From NCBI GenBank assembly GCA_032719365.1, contig CM064872.1, positions 58,022,891-58,086,890 on the forward strand: 64,000 nucleotides of DNA. Reading direction: 5' to 3'. Below are positions 34,866 through 47,694 of the stretch, piece after piece (positions within the stretch are counted from its first letter, which is position 1; each line of letters opens with the position of its first letter). The position numbers and the translations under genes are program-made. The DNA comes from Prinsepia uniflora (lineage: Eukaryota > Streptophyta > Magnoliopsida > Rosales > Rosaceae). Under the pieces are notes generated by a model. It worked only from the letters and a program-made list of their open reading frames with translations. It was not told the origin of the DNA and made no database searches.

Positions 34866-37800
34866 TGTAACGACCCGTCCCGGAATTCGGGATTAGGTTA
34901 GTAACTAAGCACGATTAATGAGGGTTAATCGGTGGTTAGTTGGGTGGAATCGGACAAACGATTCAAAATGACCATTTTGCCCCTAGTCGTGGGCAAGACG
35001 ATGACTTTTTATTCGGACGGTCAAATGGACTCTGCCCAGTGACCGTGACGTAGTTTGGGAAGTCACGAGATCATAGACAGGTGGCGCGTTCGATTCCGAC
35101 GTTCGTGGTGAAAGTTATGACGTTCGGAAATCCAGGGGCATTATCGTAATTTGGACGGAATAAGGGAAATGTTGACTTTTTGATCGGGGGGTGCGATGGC
35201 CGAGGGCCAAGGACCGTTAGGAAGGTCTCGATGCCCTGAGTACAACGACAGGCGGCACGTCAAAATCGGACTTCGGACGGGAAAGTTACGGGTCACGGAA
35301 GCTTGATTTCACCATGCACACATTTCGAGGTAAGGACACGTGGCTTATTCCGATTGGGTTAGATGTTCTAGGTGGGGCCCAGGGACCAATAACATTAAAA
35401 TATGGACTGGTAATTTGATCTGGTGATTGTGGATTAAATTATTGGGGTTGATTATTTTAAAATTTGCCACTTAATCCCAAGAGTGAATCTAGACCCTTCA
35501 TCTAATCTGATCCTTCAACTTGGACAAATCTAGGACGTTCATTTCCTTATTCTCCATCAGTTCGAATTCCCACCTTCTCTGTGCAAGCACAATCAGTGCA
35601 CGGGTGAAGTTGGAATTGAAGCACTGGAATTGTTAATTGTGTGCTTGGGGTCAGTTGAGGTCGTGGAGGACACCTTGTCGTGGCTGGGACAGTTTGCAGA
35701 GCACGGGGGGCTTGAACTGAGGCTGAAACCAGGCGTGCCATTGGAACTGGGGAGCAGAGCAATTGTTAAGCCGCGTTTGAAATTGAGAGGTTTAGGCAGA
35801 GCACGGGCGACATTGTGTGAGGGAGAGAAGCAGTCTAACGGGTTTTGGAGAGGCGGAGAAGAACAGAGGGACTCTGGGGAGTTGAGAGTGAGGGAGGCAG
35901 TAATCTGGAAAATTTGGAAATGGTGGGAAAATCAAAATTTAAATCTGTGAGTTGAGAGGGCTGAAATAGAGATCAATTGTAGCTTTCTGGGCTGGTGTCG
36001 ACTGCAACCACGCGAAAATCGAATGGAGGTGGTCGTGTTTTGACCCCAGACTGGAGTCCAGTTTCTGGGAACGGGCCGTGGTGGAGTCCAGATGGTTGGA
36101 GGCCTGAGACCTCGAAATTGAGCTCAGAAACATGTTCTTATGGATCCTGCGATGCTACTGAGTGAAGAAATTGAAGAAAACGATGAGTATTGCTACACTC
36201 CCAGTGATGAACAGTGAACGGTTGTTCGTCGGAAAAGCGAGTTTGGAGTCGTGGTTGTGGAGGTAAGCTCTTGTGAAATTGAGTTCACGATCATCGTGAG
36301 GGTGAGTCTATGGTGCTTCCTAACTGATCAATTGAAGGAAACAGTGACTGTGTGATGATTGGGAACTACGAACCCGATTAGGACCCGTATTCGATTGAGC
36401 TAGTTTTAGGCCATGTTGACGTGAATGAGTAAAACAGAACTTAAATTAGGTCCATTTCGATGCTATCTGAGAGTTTAATTGAAGGAGTTTGGTGGATATT
36501 TGCAGGGATTGAAACGGGTCCAGTCGCGGGTCGCACACCCGTTTTACAGTGGAATCGGGTGAGGAAGGTGACCGTTGGAGTTACTGTAGCTGGCGCGTGG
36601 GTGTCACGCGCAGCCGCTTGCGGCGGCGTGTGACGGCGCGTGGGATGTTTTCTCAAGGTGAGTTCAAAACGACTTTCGTCCTACTCAATGTAACGAACTT
36701 TTTTGCGTTGGTTTCGGAATTTTCGGACACTGTCTCGATGTTATTCCGAGGGTCCGAAGGTTTAAGTTACATTTTTAATTAACGATAGATTTCCGGAAAA
36801 TTATGGGGAATTAGTATGATGTTATTTGAGACCTTAATGACCCGGGAATGTGTTTTCGGACAGGATTTGGAATTTCTGGAAATATCGGAAATTACGGGCA
36901 TGCGTGCGGCGCAAAACCGAGCCTTAAGGATGGTGTGTGAGTGGACGTTGCTTTCAAAATTTAATGCATGCATAAATTATTTCTATGATTTTATGATTAT
37001 GATTATAAAGTGTGATTGATTTTGATTTCCGCATTTATACGTATTTGATTCCCGTATTTCTACGTATTTTTACTATACCTGTGAAATTACACGTATTTCG
37101 AGACTATGGTCACTCGTGTGCTTAATGATGGTTTAATGAAAGAAATTATATGAAATGGGTGTAAAATGATTTAAGAAGGTTGTTTATGATTTGCGAGTGT
37201 GACTTACGGTTTTAACACGTTTTTCGAGAATGTTCCGGATTTGCACGTTTTACGAGATTTCGAGTTATTGTGATTTGGTCACTGTTGATGTTGAATCTGG
37301 GAATTGAAATGAGACTTGTGATTTTGAGGATTTTAAAAATGGGTTTTGAGTATTATTTCGATCGGATCGTGATTTTGGTGATTATGATTGTGGGTTTGAT
37401 GTGTTGAAAAGGAGATTTGAGAAAGGGGTGATTTCTAAGAATAAAAATGGATTTGAAAAGGGTGATTTCGGGCTTGATGCTCGGGGCATAAAAATAACTT
37501 TGATTTACGGGGTTTCGGTTTTCGGAAATAATAAAGTGGATTCTTGGTTTGGGTTCGGGATGATGCTTCCGGATGCCGGCTTACGGAATCATTATTGTGA
37601 ATTCGAATTCGAGAATGGAAAAGGATTTAATAAAGTGATTTGGTCTGATTTTGCATGCCCCGTGTTTAATGATAATTTGATTATGTTTGTGAAGTATGAT
37701 TTGGAAAATTGAATGTGGAAATTCGGACCATGAGTCCTGTTGTGAAAAATGTGATTTTGGGATGGATCCCACGTTGTTGTGTTTGACAAATGTTTTGGGT

Positions 37801-38620
37801 TTAAAGACCCGTTGAAAACTGTTTTGGATTTAAAGACCCGGTGCTATTGCTGGAGCACGTTTCGAGTTTAAAGACTCGGTTAATTGATGACGGGGGAGGG
37901 CCCTTAATGAGTTTAAAGACTCGTGAGTTTAAAGACTCGGTTACTGTAATACCCCCGAGGCCTATTGATTATGTTCTGAGTTTAAAGATTCGTTGATATC
38001 CCGGGAAGGCCTGTTTATGTGCATGGTTTTGAGTTTAAAGACTCGGGCACACTTGTTATCCAGCAAAATGATTGACTTACGATTTATTGATGATTTCTGA
38101 TGTTTCGGTTGAGTTGGGCAGTGGCCCGGTATGTGGTTGATGGTTTTGGATCATGTTGTGCATTTGGTTGATTTGTGGTTTTGGGTTGAGGCCCGGTGTC
38201 TATGATTGCGGGCTAAGACCCGATGGTTGAGAAAGGTAAAAATGATTTTGAGATTCATACGAGTTTTCCTTATGTTGGAATTTGATACACAGTTTTTCTT
38301 ATGTGGAAAATGTTAACTGATTGCGAAATGACTTTTGTATGCATGCATTGGTTTTTACGCGGAGGGTAAAAACGTTTGTTGTAACTGTTTTGCTAAACTG
38401 ATTTATTTTTGTCCACTCACACCTTTTGGTTTTTTTTATTGACCCTCCAGGTCGTGGTGCATTGTTCGAGGCTGTACGAGGGGCGGAGGCATGAGTAAGT
38501 ACGTGTGGCTATCCCTGGTTTGGCAAGTACTGAGGGCGATTTGGGATTTTCAGTCATCTTGTCAGACGGGAGCAGGACCGGGCACGGTCAACGATGCGCC
38601 TTTCGGGGGCGGTCCTGTCA
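34866..38620 (+). mobile_element. Solo LTR inserted into the copia leader
   Basis: Starts TGTAACGACCCGTCCCGG and ends ..cggtcctgtca, with an exact duplication caagt at 34861-34865 and 38621-38625. At 3755 bp it is the longest member here. It carries the CG hairpin near 36592, long-range arms 36936-36946 and 38411-38421, terminal stem 38361-38367 with 38442-38448, hairpin array 37794-38046, and the cagacgggagca box near 38563. It separates the copia 5' LTR from its PBS, which should disable normal priming. Confidence 0.93.
37794..38046 (+). repeat. Hairpin-unit array in the solo LTR
   Basis: Units GGGTTTAAAGACCC, GGATTTAAAGACCC and several GAGTTTAAAGACTC, with one GAGTTTAAAGATTC. Same organisation as at 2168-2456. 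Confidence 0.75.
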
Positions 38621-38624
38621 CAAG

Positions 38625-38636
38625 TGGTATCAGAGC
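38625..38636 (+). other. Primer binding site of the copia element
   Basis: TGGTATCAGAGC, complementary to the 3' end of initiator tRNA-Met. Its first T is also the last base of the solo LTR's target duplication. Confidence 0.9.
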
Positions 38637-38673
38637 AGTGTGGTTGTCTGGAATTTATTTCTTGGGTGTTAAA

Positions 38674-41600
38674 ATGGAAGGGGTCGATGGTATGATTAAA
38701 TTGAATTCAACCAATTATTCCACCTGGAAGTGCATGATGGAAGATTTACTTTATTGCAAAGATTTGTATAAGCCGATTAAATTGGGCAGTGGGAAACCAA
38801 CTGAAATATCTGAAGGTGATTGGGAAGTCATGCATAGGAAGACTGTTGGTCACATCAGACGATGGGTTGATCAAAATGTCTTTGAAGATATTTGTGATGA
38901 AACTAAAGCTGATGTTGTTTGGAAAAAGTTAGAAAACCTCTTTGAGAAGAAGACTGCAAGAAACAAGACTGCTTTGATTAGAAGACTTGTAAATCTGAAA
39001 TATAAAGATGGGTGCAGTATGGTTGAGCACACAAGTCAGTTTCAGAGCATTGTGAACAAGCTGGTTGCCATGAAGATCAATCTTGATGATGAGATCCAAG
39101 CGTCTTTACTTCTTAGCTCTTTGCCTGAGAGTTGGGAAACACTAGTTGTTACAGTTAGCAATTCGGCGCCAGATGGGAAATTAACTATGGACTTGGTTAA
39201 AGACAGTTTGTTAAATGAAGATGCTAGAAGAAAGGAAATTGGTGAATCTTCTTCTAGAGTGCTCATGACAGAAAAAGAAGAAAAACGAGGAAGAAGCCAA
39301 AGTAAGAATCCTCGTGGAAACTTTAAAAGAGATGGTTCTAAAGGGAGATCCAAGTCTAGGCCAAGAAGAAACATCACATGCTTTTATTGCAACAAACCAG
39401 GGCATATGAAAAGAGAATGCAGAATATGGAAAAGAGAACAGGGTGAAGCCAATAAGAAAGAAAAGGAGACAAATGTAGTCACTACTGATGGTGATACTAT
39501 TATTGTCTACGATGACGGTTGTGTTAACCTTGTTTGCCACGATAGTGATTGGGTAATTGATTCGGGTGCCTCATACCATGTGACCTCCCATGGTGAGTTC
39601 TTTACAGCTTATACTGGAGGTAACTTTGGGAATGCAAGAATGGGTAATAGCGGAGCATCCAAGATTGTGGGTATTGGTGATATCTGCTTAGAAACCAACA
39701 CTGGCAGCAAGTTAGTTCTCAAGGATGTCAGGCATATTCCAGATATTCATCTAAATTTGATTTCTACCGGCAAGCTTGATGATGAGGGCTATTGTAATCA
39801 ATTTGGTGAAGGTAAATGGAAGCTCACCAGGGGCTCTCTAGTGATTGCCAAGGGAAAGAAATTGGACTCTCTTTATGTTATGCAAGCTATACTTCGTAAA
39901 GCAGAGGTCAATGCTATTCAAAAAGATGTAAATGTTTATATTTGGCACAAGAGGCTTGGCCACATCAGCGAGAAGGGACTCCAAACTCTTGCTAGGAAGA
40001 AATTTGTGCCTCAGTTACAAAGTATGACTCCTCTTAAGACTTGTGATCATTGCCTAGTGGGAAAGACGCATAGAGTTGTATTTCATACACATCCTCCAAC
40101 TAGAAGGTCAAATGTTCTTGATTTGATTCACACTGATGTCTGTACCATGCAAACTAGAACTCTTGGTGGTGCTTTATATTTTGTAACCTTTATTGATGAC
40201 CATTCAAGAAAGGTTTGGGCCTTTGCTTTGAAATCTAAAGACCAGGTACTCGAAAATTTCAAGTATTTTCATGCTCAGGTTGAAAGAGAAACTGGAAGAC
40301 AGTTGAAGTGTGTTCGAGCAGATAATGGTGGTGAGTATAGAGGTCCTTTTGAAATTTACTGTAAGAGCCAGGGTATCAGGCTTGAGAAGACTGTTCCAAA
40401 AACCCCTCAGCAGAACGGTGTAGCAGAAAGAATGAATAGAACTATTGAAGAAAGAGTGAGATGTATGCTCTCTCATGCTAAGCTACCTAAGTCCTTTTGG
40501 GGAGAAGCTATGAGAACTGCAGTTGACTTGATCAATCTTTCTCCTTCAGTTCCTTTGAAGGGTGATGTACCTGAAAGAGTCTGGAAAGGAAAATATGTCT
40601 CTTATGATCACTTGAGAGTTTTTGGCTGCAGGGAATTTGTTCATATTCCAAAAGATGAGAGATCCAAGCTTGATGGCAAGGCAAAGCCATGTATCTTTGT
40701 GGGTTATGGTCATGAAGAATTTGGGTACGAGTTATGGGATCCAGTGAACAAGAAGATCATCAGAAGTAGAGATGTTGTCTTTCTTGAAGACCAGGTTGGG
40801 GAAGATGTTGAAAAGGGTGAGAAGCATAATCCTTCCACTAGTAATTCTATTGATCTAACTCCAGTTCTTCCACCTCCAATGCATCCTGATTATGGGGAAG
40901 ATGTTCAGGAAGACCATGGTGACAATGGAAATGAAAACAATCAAGCTGATGAAGAAGTTGAGCCAGCTGAACAGGTTGAGGAAGAACAACAAGCACCAGT
41001 TGTTGAGTCTCAGTTGAGAAGATCTACAAGAGAGCGTCAACCTTCTACAAGATATTCTCCACATGAATATGTGATGCTTACTGATGGGGGAGAGCCAGAG
41101 ACCTACCAAGAAGCTACCTCACATGAGAAGAAGACAGAGTGGTTGAAAGCCATGCAAGAAGAATTGAAATCCTTACATGAGAACCATACTTATGACTTGG
41201 TAAAGTTACCTCAAGGCAAGAAAGCTCTCAAGAATAGATGGGTTTACAGGTTAAAGATTGAAAGTAACTTACAGCTAAGGTACAAGGTACGGTTAGTTGT
41301 GAAAGGGTTCGGTCAAAAGAAAGGAATTGACTTTGAAGAAATTTTCTCTCCAGTTGTGAAGATGTCCTCTATTCGAGTTGTTCTTGGTCTAGCTGCTCGC
41401 TTGAACCTGGAGATCGAACAACTTGATGTGAAAACTGCATTCCTTCACGGTGAGTTAGAAGAAGAAATTTTCATGGAGTAGCCTGAAGGTTTTAAAGTCA
41501 AGGGAAAAGAGCATCTTGTATGTAAACTGAACAAGAGCTTATATGGGCTAAAGCAAGCACCAATACAGTGGTATAAGAAGTTTGATTCTTTTATGGCAAG

Positions 41601-42654
41601 CCATGGGTACAAGAAGACAATGGCAGATCATTGTGTGTTTACAAAGCATTACTCTAGTGATGACTTTATTATTCTCCTGCTTTATGTTGATGACATGCTG
41701 ATTGTTGGCCATGATGCAAATAAAGTTGAAAAATTGAAGAAAAAGCTTAGTAAGTCTTTTGCCATGAAGGATTTGGGATCAGCAAAGCAGATTCTTGGTA
41801 TGAAGATCTCCCGTGATAGGAAGAATGGAAAGCTTTGGTTATCTCAAGAAAACTACATCGAAAAGGTTCTTGAAAGATTCAATATGAATAAAGCCAAAGC
41901 AGTGTCAACTCCACTTGCAGGTCACTTCAAGCTCACAACCCAACAATGTCCTACAAGTGAGAAAGAAAAAGAAGAAATGAGCAAGGTTCCTTATTCATCA
42001 GCAGTTGGCAGTTTGATGTATGCTATGGTCTGTACGAGGCTAGATATTGCTCATGCAGTTGGGGTCGTCAGTCGATTCCTCTCTAATCCTGGTAAGGAGC
42101 ATTGGGAAGCAGTGAAATGGATACTTATGTATCTCAGAGGTACTTCCAGGATATGCTTGTGTTTTGGCAATGATGAACCTATATTGGATGGTTATATAGA
42201 TGCATACATGGCTGGAAATGTTGATATCGGGAAGTCCACTTCAGGATTCTTGATGACTTTTGCAGGGGGAGCTGTTTCTTGGCAATCTAAGTTACAGAAG
42301 TGTGTTGCTCTATCCACCACAGAAGCTGAATACCTTGCAGTGACTGAAGCATGCAAAGAAGCTTTATGGATGAAGAGTTTTCTACAAGAACTAGGCCTAC
42401 AACAAGAAAAATATATTGTCTACTGTGATAGCCAGAGTGCTATTCATCTCTCTAAGAATTCAACGTTTCATTCAAGATCCAAGCATATTGACGTACGTTA
42501 TCATTGGATTCGTGATATGCTTGAGAGTAAGGAATTACACCTGGAGAAAGTGCACACTAGTGAGAATGGTTCAGATATGTTTACAAAAGCCTTGCCTAAG
42601 AACCAGCTGGAAGCGTGCAGAGGAAGAGCGGGCTTAGTTGAGCCCCCCACATGA
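38674..42654 (+). pseudogene. Copia Gag-Pol polyprotein with one stop codon
   Basis: A single frame of 1,326 codons from ATG 38674 to 42654 is broken only by TAG at 41479-41481. There the family expects Gln (ME-Q-PEGF), so it is a probable C-to-T change. In order it encodes Gag (NYSTWKCMMEDLL...), a CCHC knuckle CFYCNKPGHMKREC, protease WVIDSGASYH, and integrase (HKRLGH..CDHC zinc motif, HTDVC and RADNGGEYRG core). Reverse transcriptase follows, with FLHGELEEEIF before the stop and YVDDMLIVG after it, then RNase H (STTEAEYLAVTEACKEALW). The copia order, integrase before RT, is clear. An upstream in-frame ATG at 38491 lies in the solo LTR and is not the natural start. A Tork/Tnt1-like lineage is possible but not established. 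Confidence 0.93.
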
Positions 42655-42670
42655 GATGGAGGGGGAGATT
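42653..42670 (+). other. Polypurine tract of the copia element
   Basis: gagatggagggggagatt directly before the 3' LTR. Confidence 0.85.
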
Positions 42671-43426
42671 TGTTGGGTGGGTCCACCCCATGTGGGTTGC
42701 CCAACCCTTGAGTCAAAAGCACAAATAAAAAAATAATAATTGTCTTCTTCTTTAATTAAGAAGAAGTGTGTTCAGAAAGAAAAGAAAAAAAAAAGGGGAA
42801 ATGACAGAGAGAAAAGAAGAGAGAGAGAGGGAAGAAAGAGTTAGAGAGAGAGAGCTTATTCAAGAAGATCTAGAGGCCAATTCTTCTCTGATTTGGCTCA
42901 AATTTCATGTGGCGAATCCTTGCTTAAAGCTCTACAACTCTACCGGAGTCGATTCTCAGATTAGCCTCTCCATCATCTAGGATATCCAAATTGGTGAATT
43001 CTAAACTTTCTCTTTGTTGATTTTGGAATCCATCTTTGTTTTAGATGATGAATATTGTGTTGTTGAGCCAAGATAATTGTTCTTGATGATTTACTGTAAT
43101 TTTGTGAGACTCTAGTTTTGATCTAGAGAGAAACTGTTGTAGCCCATTATTGTTGATAGTGGAGATTTTGAGTGTAGGTGGTTTACTGTCACCTCGTGGT
43201 TTTTCCCTTCACATTGAGGGGTTTCCACGTTAAAAATCTCGGTGTTCTTGTGGTTGTGTTTATTTTTCAGTTTGGGTTATTTTGCACTTGGATTTATTAT
43301 TCTGGGTGTGTTTGTGGTGTTGAAATTGGTTAGATTTATTTAGCCTATTTTTATCACTCAAAGAGGGAAAAGATTATTCCGCAATTGTTGTTATTGATTT
43401 GCATAACAGGGCAATTTTTCCCAACA
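42671..43426 (+). repeat. 3' LTR of the copia element
   Basis: 756 bp, mate of 34103-34862, followed by the duplication aaaat. Confidence 0.95.
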
Positions 43427-43431
43427 AAAAT

Positions 43432-44300
43432 TAAAACAACTTACAGGAAACACTAGATCTGAAAATTGGAAAGCCTCTACATCTCCGATAGTTGTCCATC
43501 AACTTGCCACAACCACCATAATATTGCAGAAACCACCGCTATTTATAATAATGGAGGAGAAACCAAAGAACAATTCGGAAAATGGGGGTGATCAAGTCAC
43601 CTGCGCATAAAGCGCTCCCATAATCCATTCAAGGGTGCATTTAGCACTTTATCATTGACCCACAACCACAACCACAACCAAACACAGACAATATGAGAAG
43701 GAAGCGGAGAGGTCAAGGGGTGGAGTTCAGCGACGGGGAAACCACAAAGAGTGACATCAAAGAGCATCCAGTGTGGGGAGAGGAGGTGAAAGAGGGTGGA
43801 TGGATATAGTTTGATATGAAGATGAGATACCAGATCCAGATAAACCACAAGGTTCATCATGGGAGGTGAAGATAAAACCTCCACAAAAAGGGGCCAAGGT
43901 ATTGAAACTAGAAAGCTAACAAACACAAGAAAAAGAAACCTAAAAAACCACAAAAAAGAAAAAAAAAACAGAGAAAACCACCACAGGCAGAAAGTCTGCC
44001 TATGAGGAAAGCAAGAGACCGGTTGCTTCACCCCTACCACTGTAGCAAAGCCAAGAACAGAGCACCTCAACCGCAGCAGGAGCAAGGCAAAGGAAGAGCC
44101 ACCACCAAGTCAAAGTCGTCCGTCACCCAGACAAGAAGCCGCAGATAAGCCACCACCAAGACAGATAGATCCCACCACTATAATACTCTTAAGCAGTAAG
44201 TTTGGCTTATTATAAAATTCAAATTTAAATTCCTCATAAAATAAACGGATCATACATCCGAAATCAAATCCGTCCTAAAACAGAAAGAAACGGAGCCTCT
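43432..44300. other. Intergenic region downstream of the P450
   Basis: The first 180 bp are the remainder of the split 238 bp repeat. The rest (43610-44200) is A- and C-rich with no coding evidence. The 162-codon minus-strand frame there is low-complexity (runs of Phe, Leu and Val) and is not supported. Confidence 0.5.
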
Positions 44301-44307
44301 TTCGTCC

Positions 44308-47300
44308 TTAATTTGAACTGGAAAGTGAGCGCAGCACCACCTGAACTCCATGTTTTGGACGAAGTGTGACATAGTGAATGGGGAAATGGACATATCCAGG
44401 AGAAAGAGTGAAGCTATAGCGTTGCAGAATCATCAACAGAGCAATCTTTGCTTCAGTGGTTGCAAAGTTCAGGCCTACACAACTTCGAGGTCCTAATCCA
44501 AAGGGCACAAAAGCACCGACATTGTTGTTAGTTGCTTTAGCAACCCCTTCGCCAAATCTATCTGGCTTGAAAAGTTGTGCATCTTCTCCCCAGATTTGAG
44601 GATCATGGTGAAGTGCTAAATTTGAGACCAACAATTCGACATTTTGCGGCAAAATCACATTTCCAAGTCTCACTTCCCTTTTTGCTTTCCTTATAACATG
44701 AACAACTGGGGAGTATAGCCTCATTGACTCGTTGAAGATCATAGTCATCTGCATAAACACGAACAAAAAATATGAAGATAGAACATGATCAAAAAAATTT
44801 GCTACTTTTTTTATTTTTTTCATTACACGAGGTCTCCCAACACATAAGAGTAACCTCCGTTTCTCGACAACCATATGAGCTTGATATTGGGTCATGGACT
44901 TCCCTTATTCTATCCGGTGGCTACAAGAGATAACCACTGGGATTGAAACCCAACACCTAAGAACAAACCAAACTAGCGCTTGAACAACTTGATTACCCTT
45001 TGTGGTACATCCATTGGGATTGCGTGCCCATATGATGATGTCTATATCATCCAATATGATTCAAATACAAGACTTGTAAGCAAATCAGACTAGTGCTTGA
45101 ACCACTAGATCATCTTTTGGGTTATAGTCAGGGTGATTTGAATATTAGACTTAAAAACAAATCAGACTAGTGTTTGAAAGACTAGACCATCCCTTGTAGT
45201 TACGATATTTTGCTGCTTAGAAGACAAGAAAAATTGAGTGAGCTAGCAAGACCTTAGACATCATACCGTTTTGAGTTTCGAAATGCCGTCCAGATTCGGA
45301 GTTTGTTTGCCGAATAACTGAAGGACCTCCTTTCTTGCTTGCTCTTGCCAATGAGTATGGTGTGCCAGAAGAAAAACAGTCCAAGTAAGAAAAGTATTGG
45401 TGGTTTCTTGTGCAGAAAAGTAAAATGTCTTGCACTCATCAATTAATTCATCCGCCAATATCTTTTGGTTGTGATTTCCATCGTCAATATCATGATGAGC
45501 ATTCAAAAGTAATCCCAGAAAATCAGTCCCGAACCTGCCTTTCCCTCCTCCTGTAATTGCTTTCCTTTCTCTTTTCTTCACAATCTCCATTATGGAAGCA
45601 TGTACACCTTTCTCAACTTCGTCGGCTTCCATCTCGTCCCTAGTTTTATAAACCTTACTGCAATAATTTAAGAGTTAAGATGATATACATCTCCATGTCA
45701 ATCAAGAGCAATCTAGCTTAAAATTGTCTAAGAATATCAATATAACCAACAATCAAAAGTACTCGCATCCAACTATTTGTAATCACGTGAACCAATAAAA
45801 ATCAGATTAGGGTACTAATTAATGGCTTAGAGTTACCTATCAACTCGAGGACTAACTCTAAGCTAGCCATGACTCTCCCGTCATGACCACCATGCGATCC
45901 CCGCTCCCTTTCCAAAACTTTCCAAACACTAAATTTTAATTATTGAATCAATACAACATCTTGAATTTTTGAGTGACGAATAAGTAAAATCTCAATTCTT
46001 AAAAATTGGTTTGAATATGATAGGTAACATTGGTGAACGCCTAGTTTTGGTACTAGTCCCTACTCAACGTGAAGTTTTTTTATTTTCGTAAAAGGCAAAG
46101 TTGATACATAATTTGTATAAACGGTATCGCAATATCGTTATATACAAACAACATAGTTTTATTTTTTGAAGTTACCTGACGAGAGGGAGCTTGGTTGCAA
46201 GAGTATTTTTGAAAATAAGGAAGCCCAACTTCATCAACTTCTCAAAAATGTCCTTTCCTTCGATATAGCTGCTGCCAAATGCTGTTCTGGAAATCACTTC
46301 TGAAGTCAGCAACCTGAACTCTTCAAACACCTCAACTTCTTTATCTCTGAAATTTTCCCATCTCTTCAGCATTGTCTCAGTACTTGCTACCATTGCTGGA
46401 AACATACTCTAGTAAAAAACCATGCAACATAATTAGGCTTTCATTCTTAATGTCTTCAGAATTGGGCCAAAAATTTTCACTTCATCTTTTAAGCTGCGAT
46501 TTTTTTCACATAAAAATCCAAGATTGATCCAAAAAGGTAAAGGAAAAAAAAAAAAAAAAACTCATGTTGCCTAGTGTCCATCTATTCATTCAAAAATCGT
46601 TAAATTGATGGGGATGTCAAATGAGCTATGTTGTCATCGGAGAACACATCAATGCGTCGCGTCCAATAATATGTTGACAACTGCCAACACAATTCAAGTG
46701 GATAAAAGAAACAAAAGAAAGTTTTACTCTTCCACTCAGAAAACAATTGTATTGATTTAGTTTTAAATTTCTAAAACGTTCACTACAAGTGTCTTAATAC
46801 TCATGCCAATTACGCCACAAAGCCACCACATCAACAAATTTGAGGACTATTGGAAGAAATAGACAGAAATGGGATAATGTATGATTTTTTTGGTCTTTTT
46901 GATCAGTTTTAAAGTAAAATGAGAAAAGTTACAACTCATGAAGTAAAGTCGTACTTCAAGTCAATTTCAGGAGCAGTGGGAGTAAAATATGCTATTAGCA
47001 GATATGTCTCGCAATTATGCAAGAAATCCAATTATGCAAGAAATCAAGTATAAATAAAAATAAAAACTAGTTACTTTTAAGCTGTCTCCATGGAAGGCAT
47101 GGGTGGCAATCTTTCGCAATTTTGCCCATTTTTCATCTTGAATTGTTGTCACAAGCCCATCTCCTAACACCTTCTTTACAAATTTCATGGTCTCTCTTTT
47201 GGGATATGCTCTGTCTTTGTTATTCAGTATGTCTTTGCATAGCTCAGGTTGTGTGATGACCAATTGAGCCCTCGAACCATGCCACTGAAGATAGTTCTTA

Positions 47301-47694
47301 CCTGTTAAGTTTATATAGGTTGAAACTAATTAAGATTCACAAATCATATACCCCCAAATCCAATAGTACTTAACTAGAACAAATGGGTGTGGGTTGATTA
47401 CTTACCATATATCTTGGTCCATGAGTGAATGTGAGGTTGAGCAATGGGAAATATATGGTGTGACAAATCTTTATTAGGCATGGCTTCCTTGATCATGGTG
47501 GAGATTTGTTTGGTGTTTCCATGGATGAGTCTGAAAGGAGGGCCCTTGATGCCCTGCAAAGCCAACAGCTTCTGTATGCGAGTCGGAATCCACCATAGAC
47601 TGTGTAGGATGATGATGATGATGATGAGAAGTAAGAGCAGGAGCAGACACAAGGAGATTGGAGTCACCGGTAGACTTCCCAGCAAACAAGTCAT
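44308..47694 (-). CDS. Cytochrome P450, CYP72 clan, CYP749A-like
   Basis: Haem monooxygenase, expected to be anchored in the endoplasmic reticulum with NADPH-P450 reductase as partner. The substrate is unknown. Five exons join in phase: 47406-47694, 47075-47301, 46176-46408, 45267-45657 and 44308-44748, with GT..AG introns of 104, 666, 518 and 518 bp. They give 526 residues, normal for the clan. A hydrophobic anchor (about residues 8-34) is followed by QGIKGPPFRLIHGN, a CYP72-clan N-terminal block. The I-helix motif is SAQETT (331-336). The K-helix ExxR is ESMR (387-390), then FKPDRF, and the haem loop is FGLGPRSCVG (463-472) with Cys470. Wording such as YPKRETMKFVKKVLGDGLV and LHHDPQIWGEDAQLFKP resembles plant CYP749A members. 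The I-helix glycine of the usual AGxET motif is Ala here. Otherwise no lesion is seen. Confidence 0.93.
44930..45200. repeat. Degenerate repeats in P450 intron 4
   Basis: Three diverged copies of a phrase like 'acaaatcagactagtgcttgaaccactagatcatc' lie near 44965, 45075 and 45160. It is probably an old short insertion within the intron. Confidence 0.5.

Larger units (their letters stand above)
34103..43426 (+). mobile_element. Ty1-copia retrotransposon with a nested solo LTR
   Basis: LTRs 34103-34862 and 42671-43426 (TGTTGGGTGGG..CCAACA) are flanked by an exact duplication aaaat at 34098-34102 and 43427-43431. PBS, Gag-Pol frame and polypurine tract are in the canonical order. Without the 3.76 kb insertion plus its duplication at 34866-38625, the element would be about 5.56 kb. 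The LTRs differ by a handful of substitutions and a 7 nt indel (tttttgg near 34410). The insertion is therefore fairly young, and older than the solo LTR inside it. Confidence 0.95.

Noticed and set aside
43597..44085. 162-codon minus-strand frame
   Set aside because: Runs of Phe, Leu and Val mirror an A/C-rich plus strand, and no family is recognised. Partly overlaps the split 238 bp repeat.
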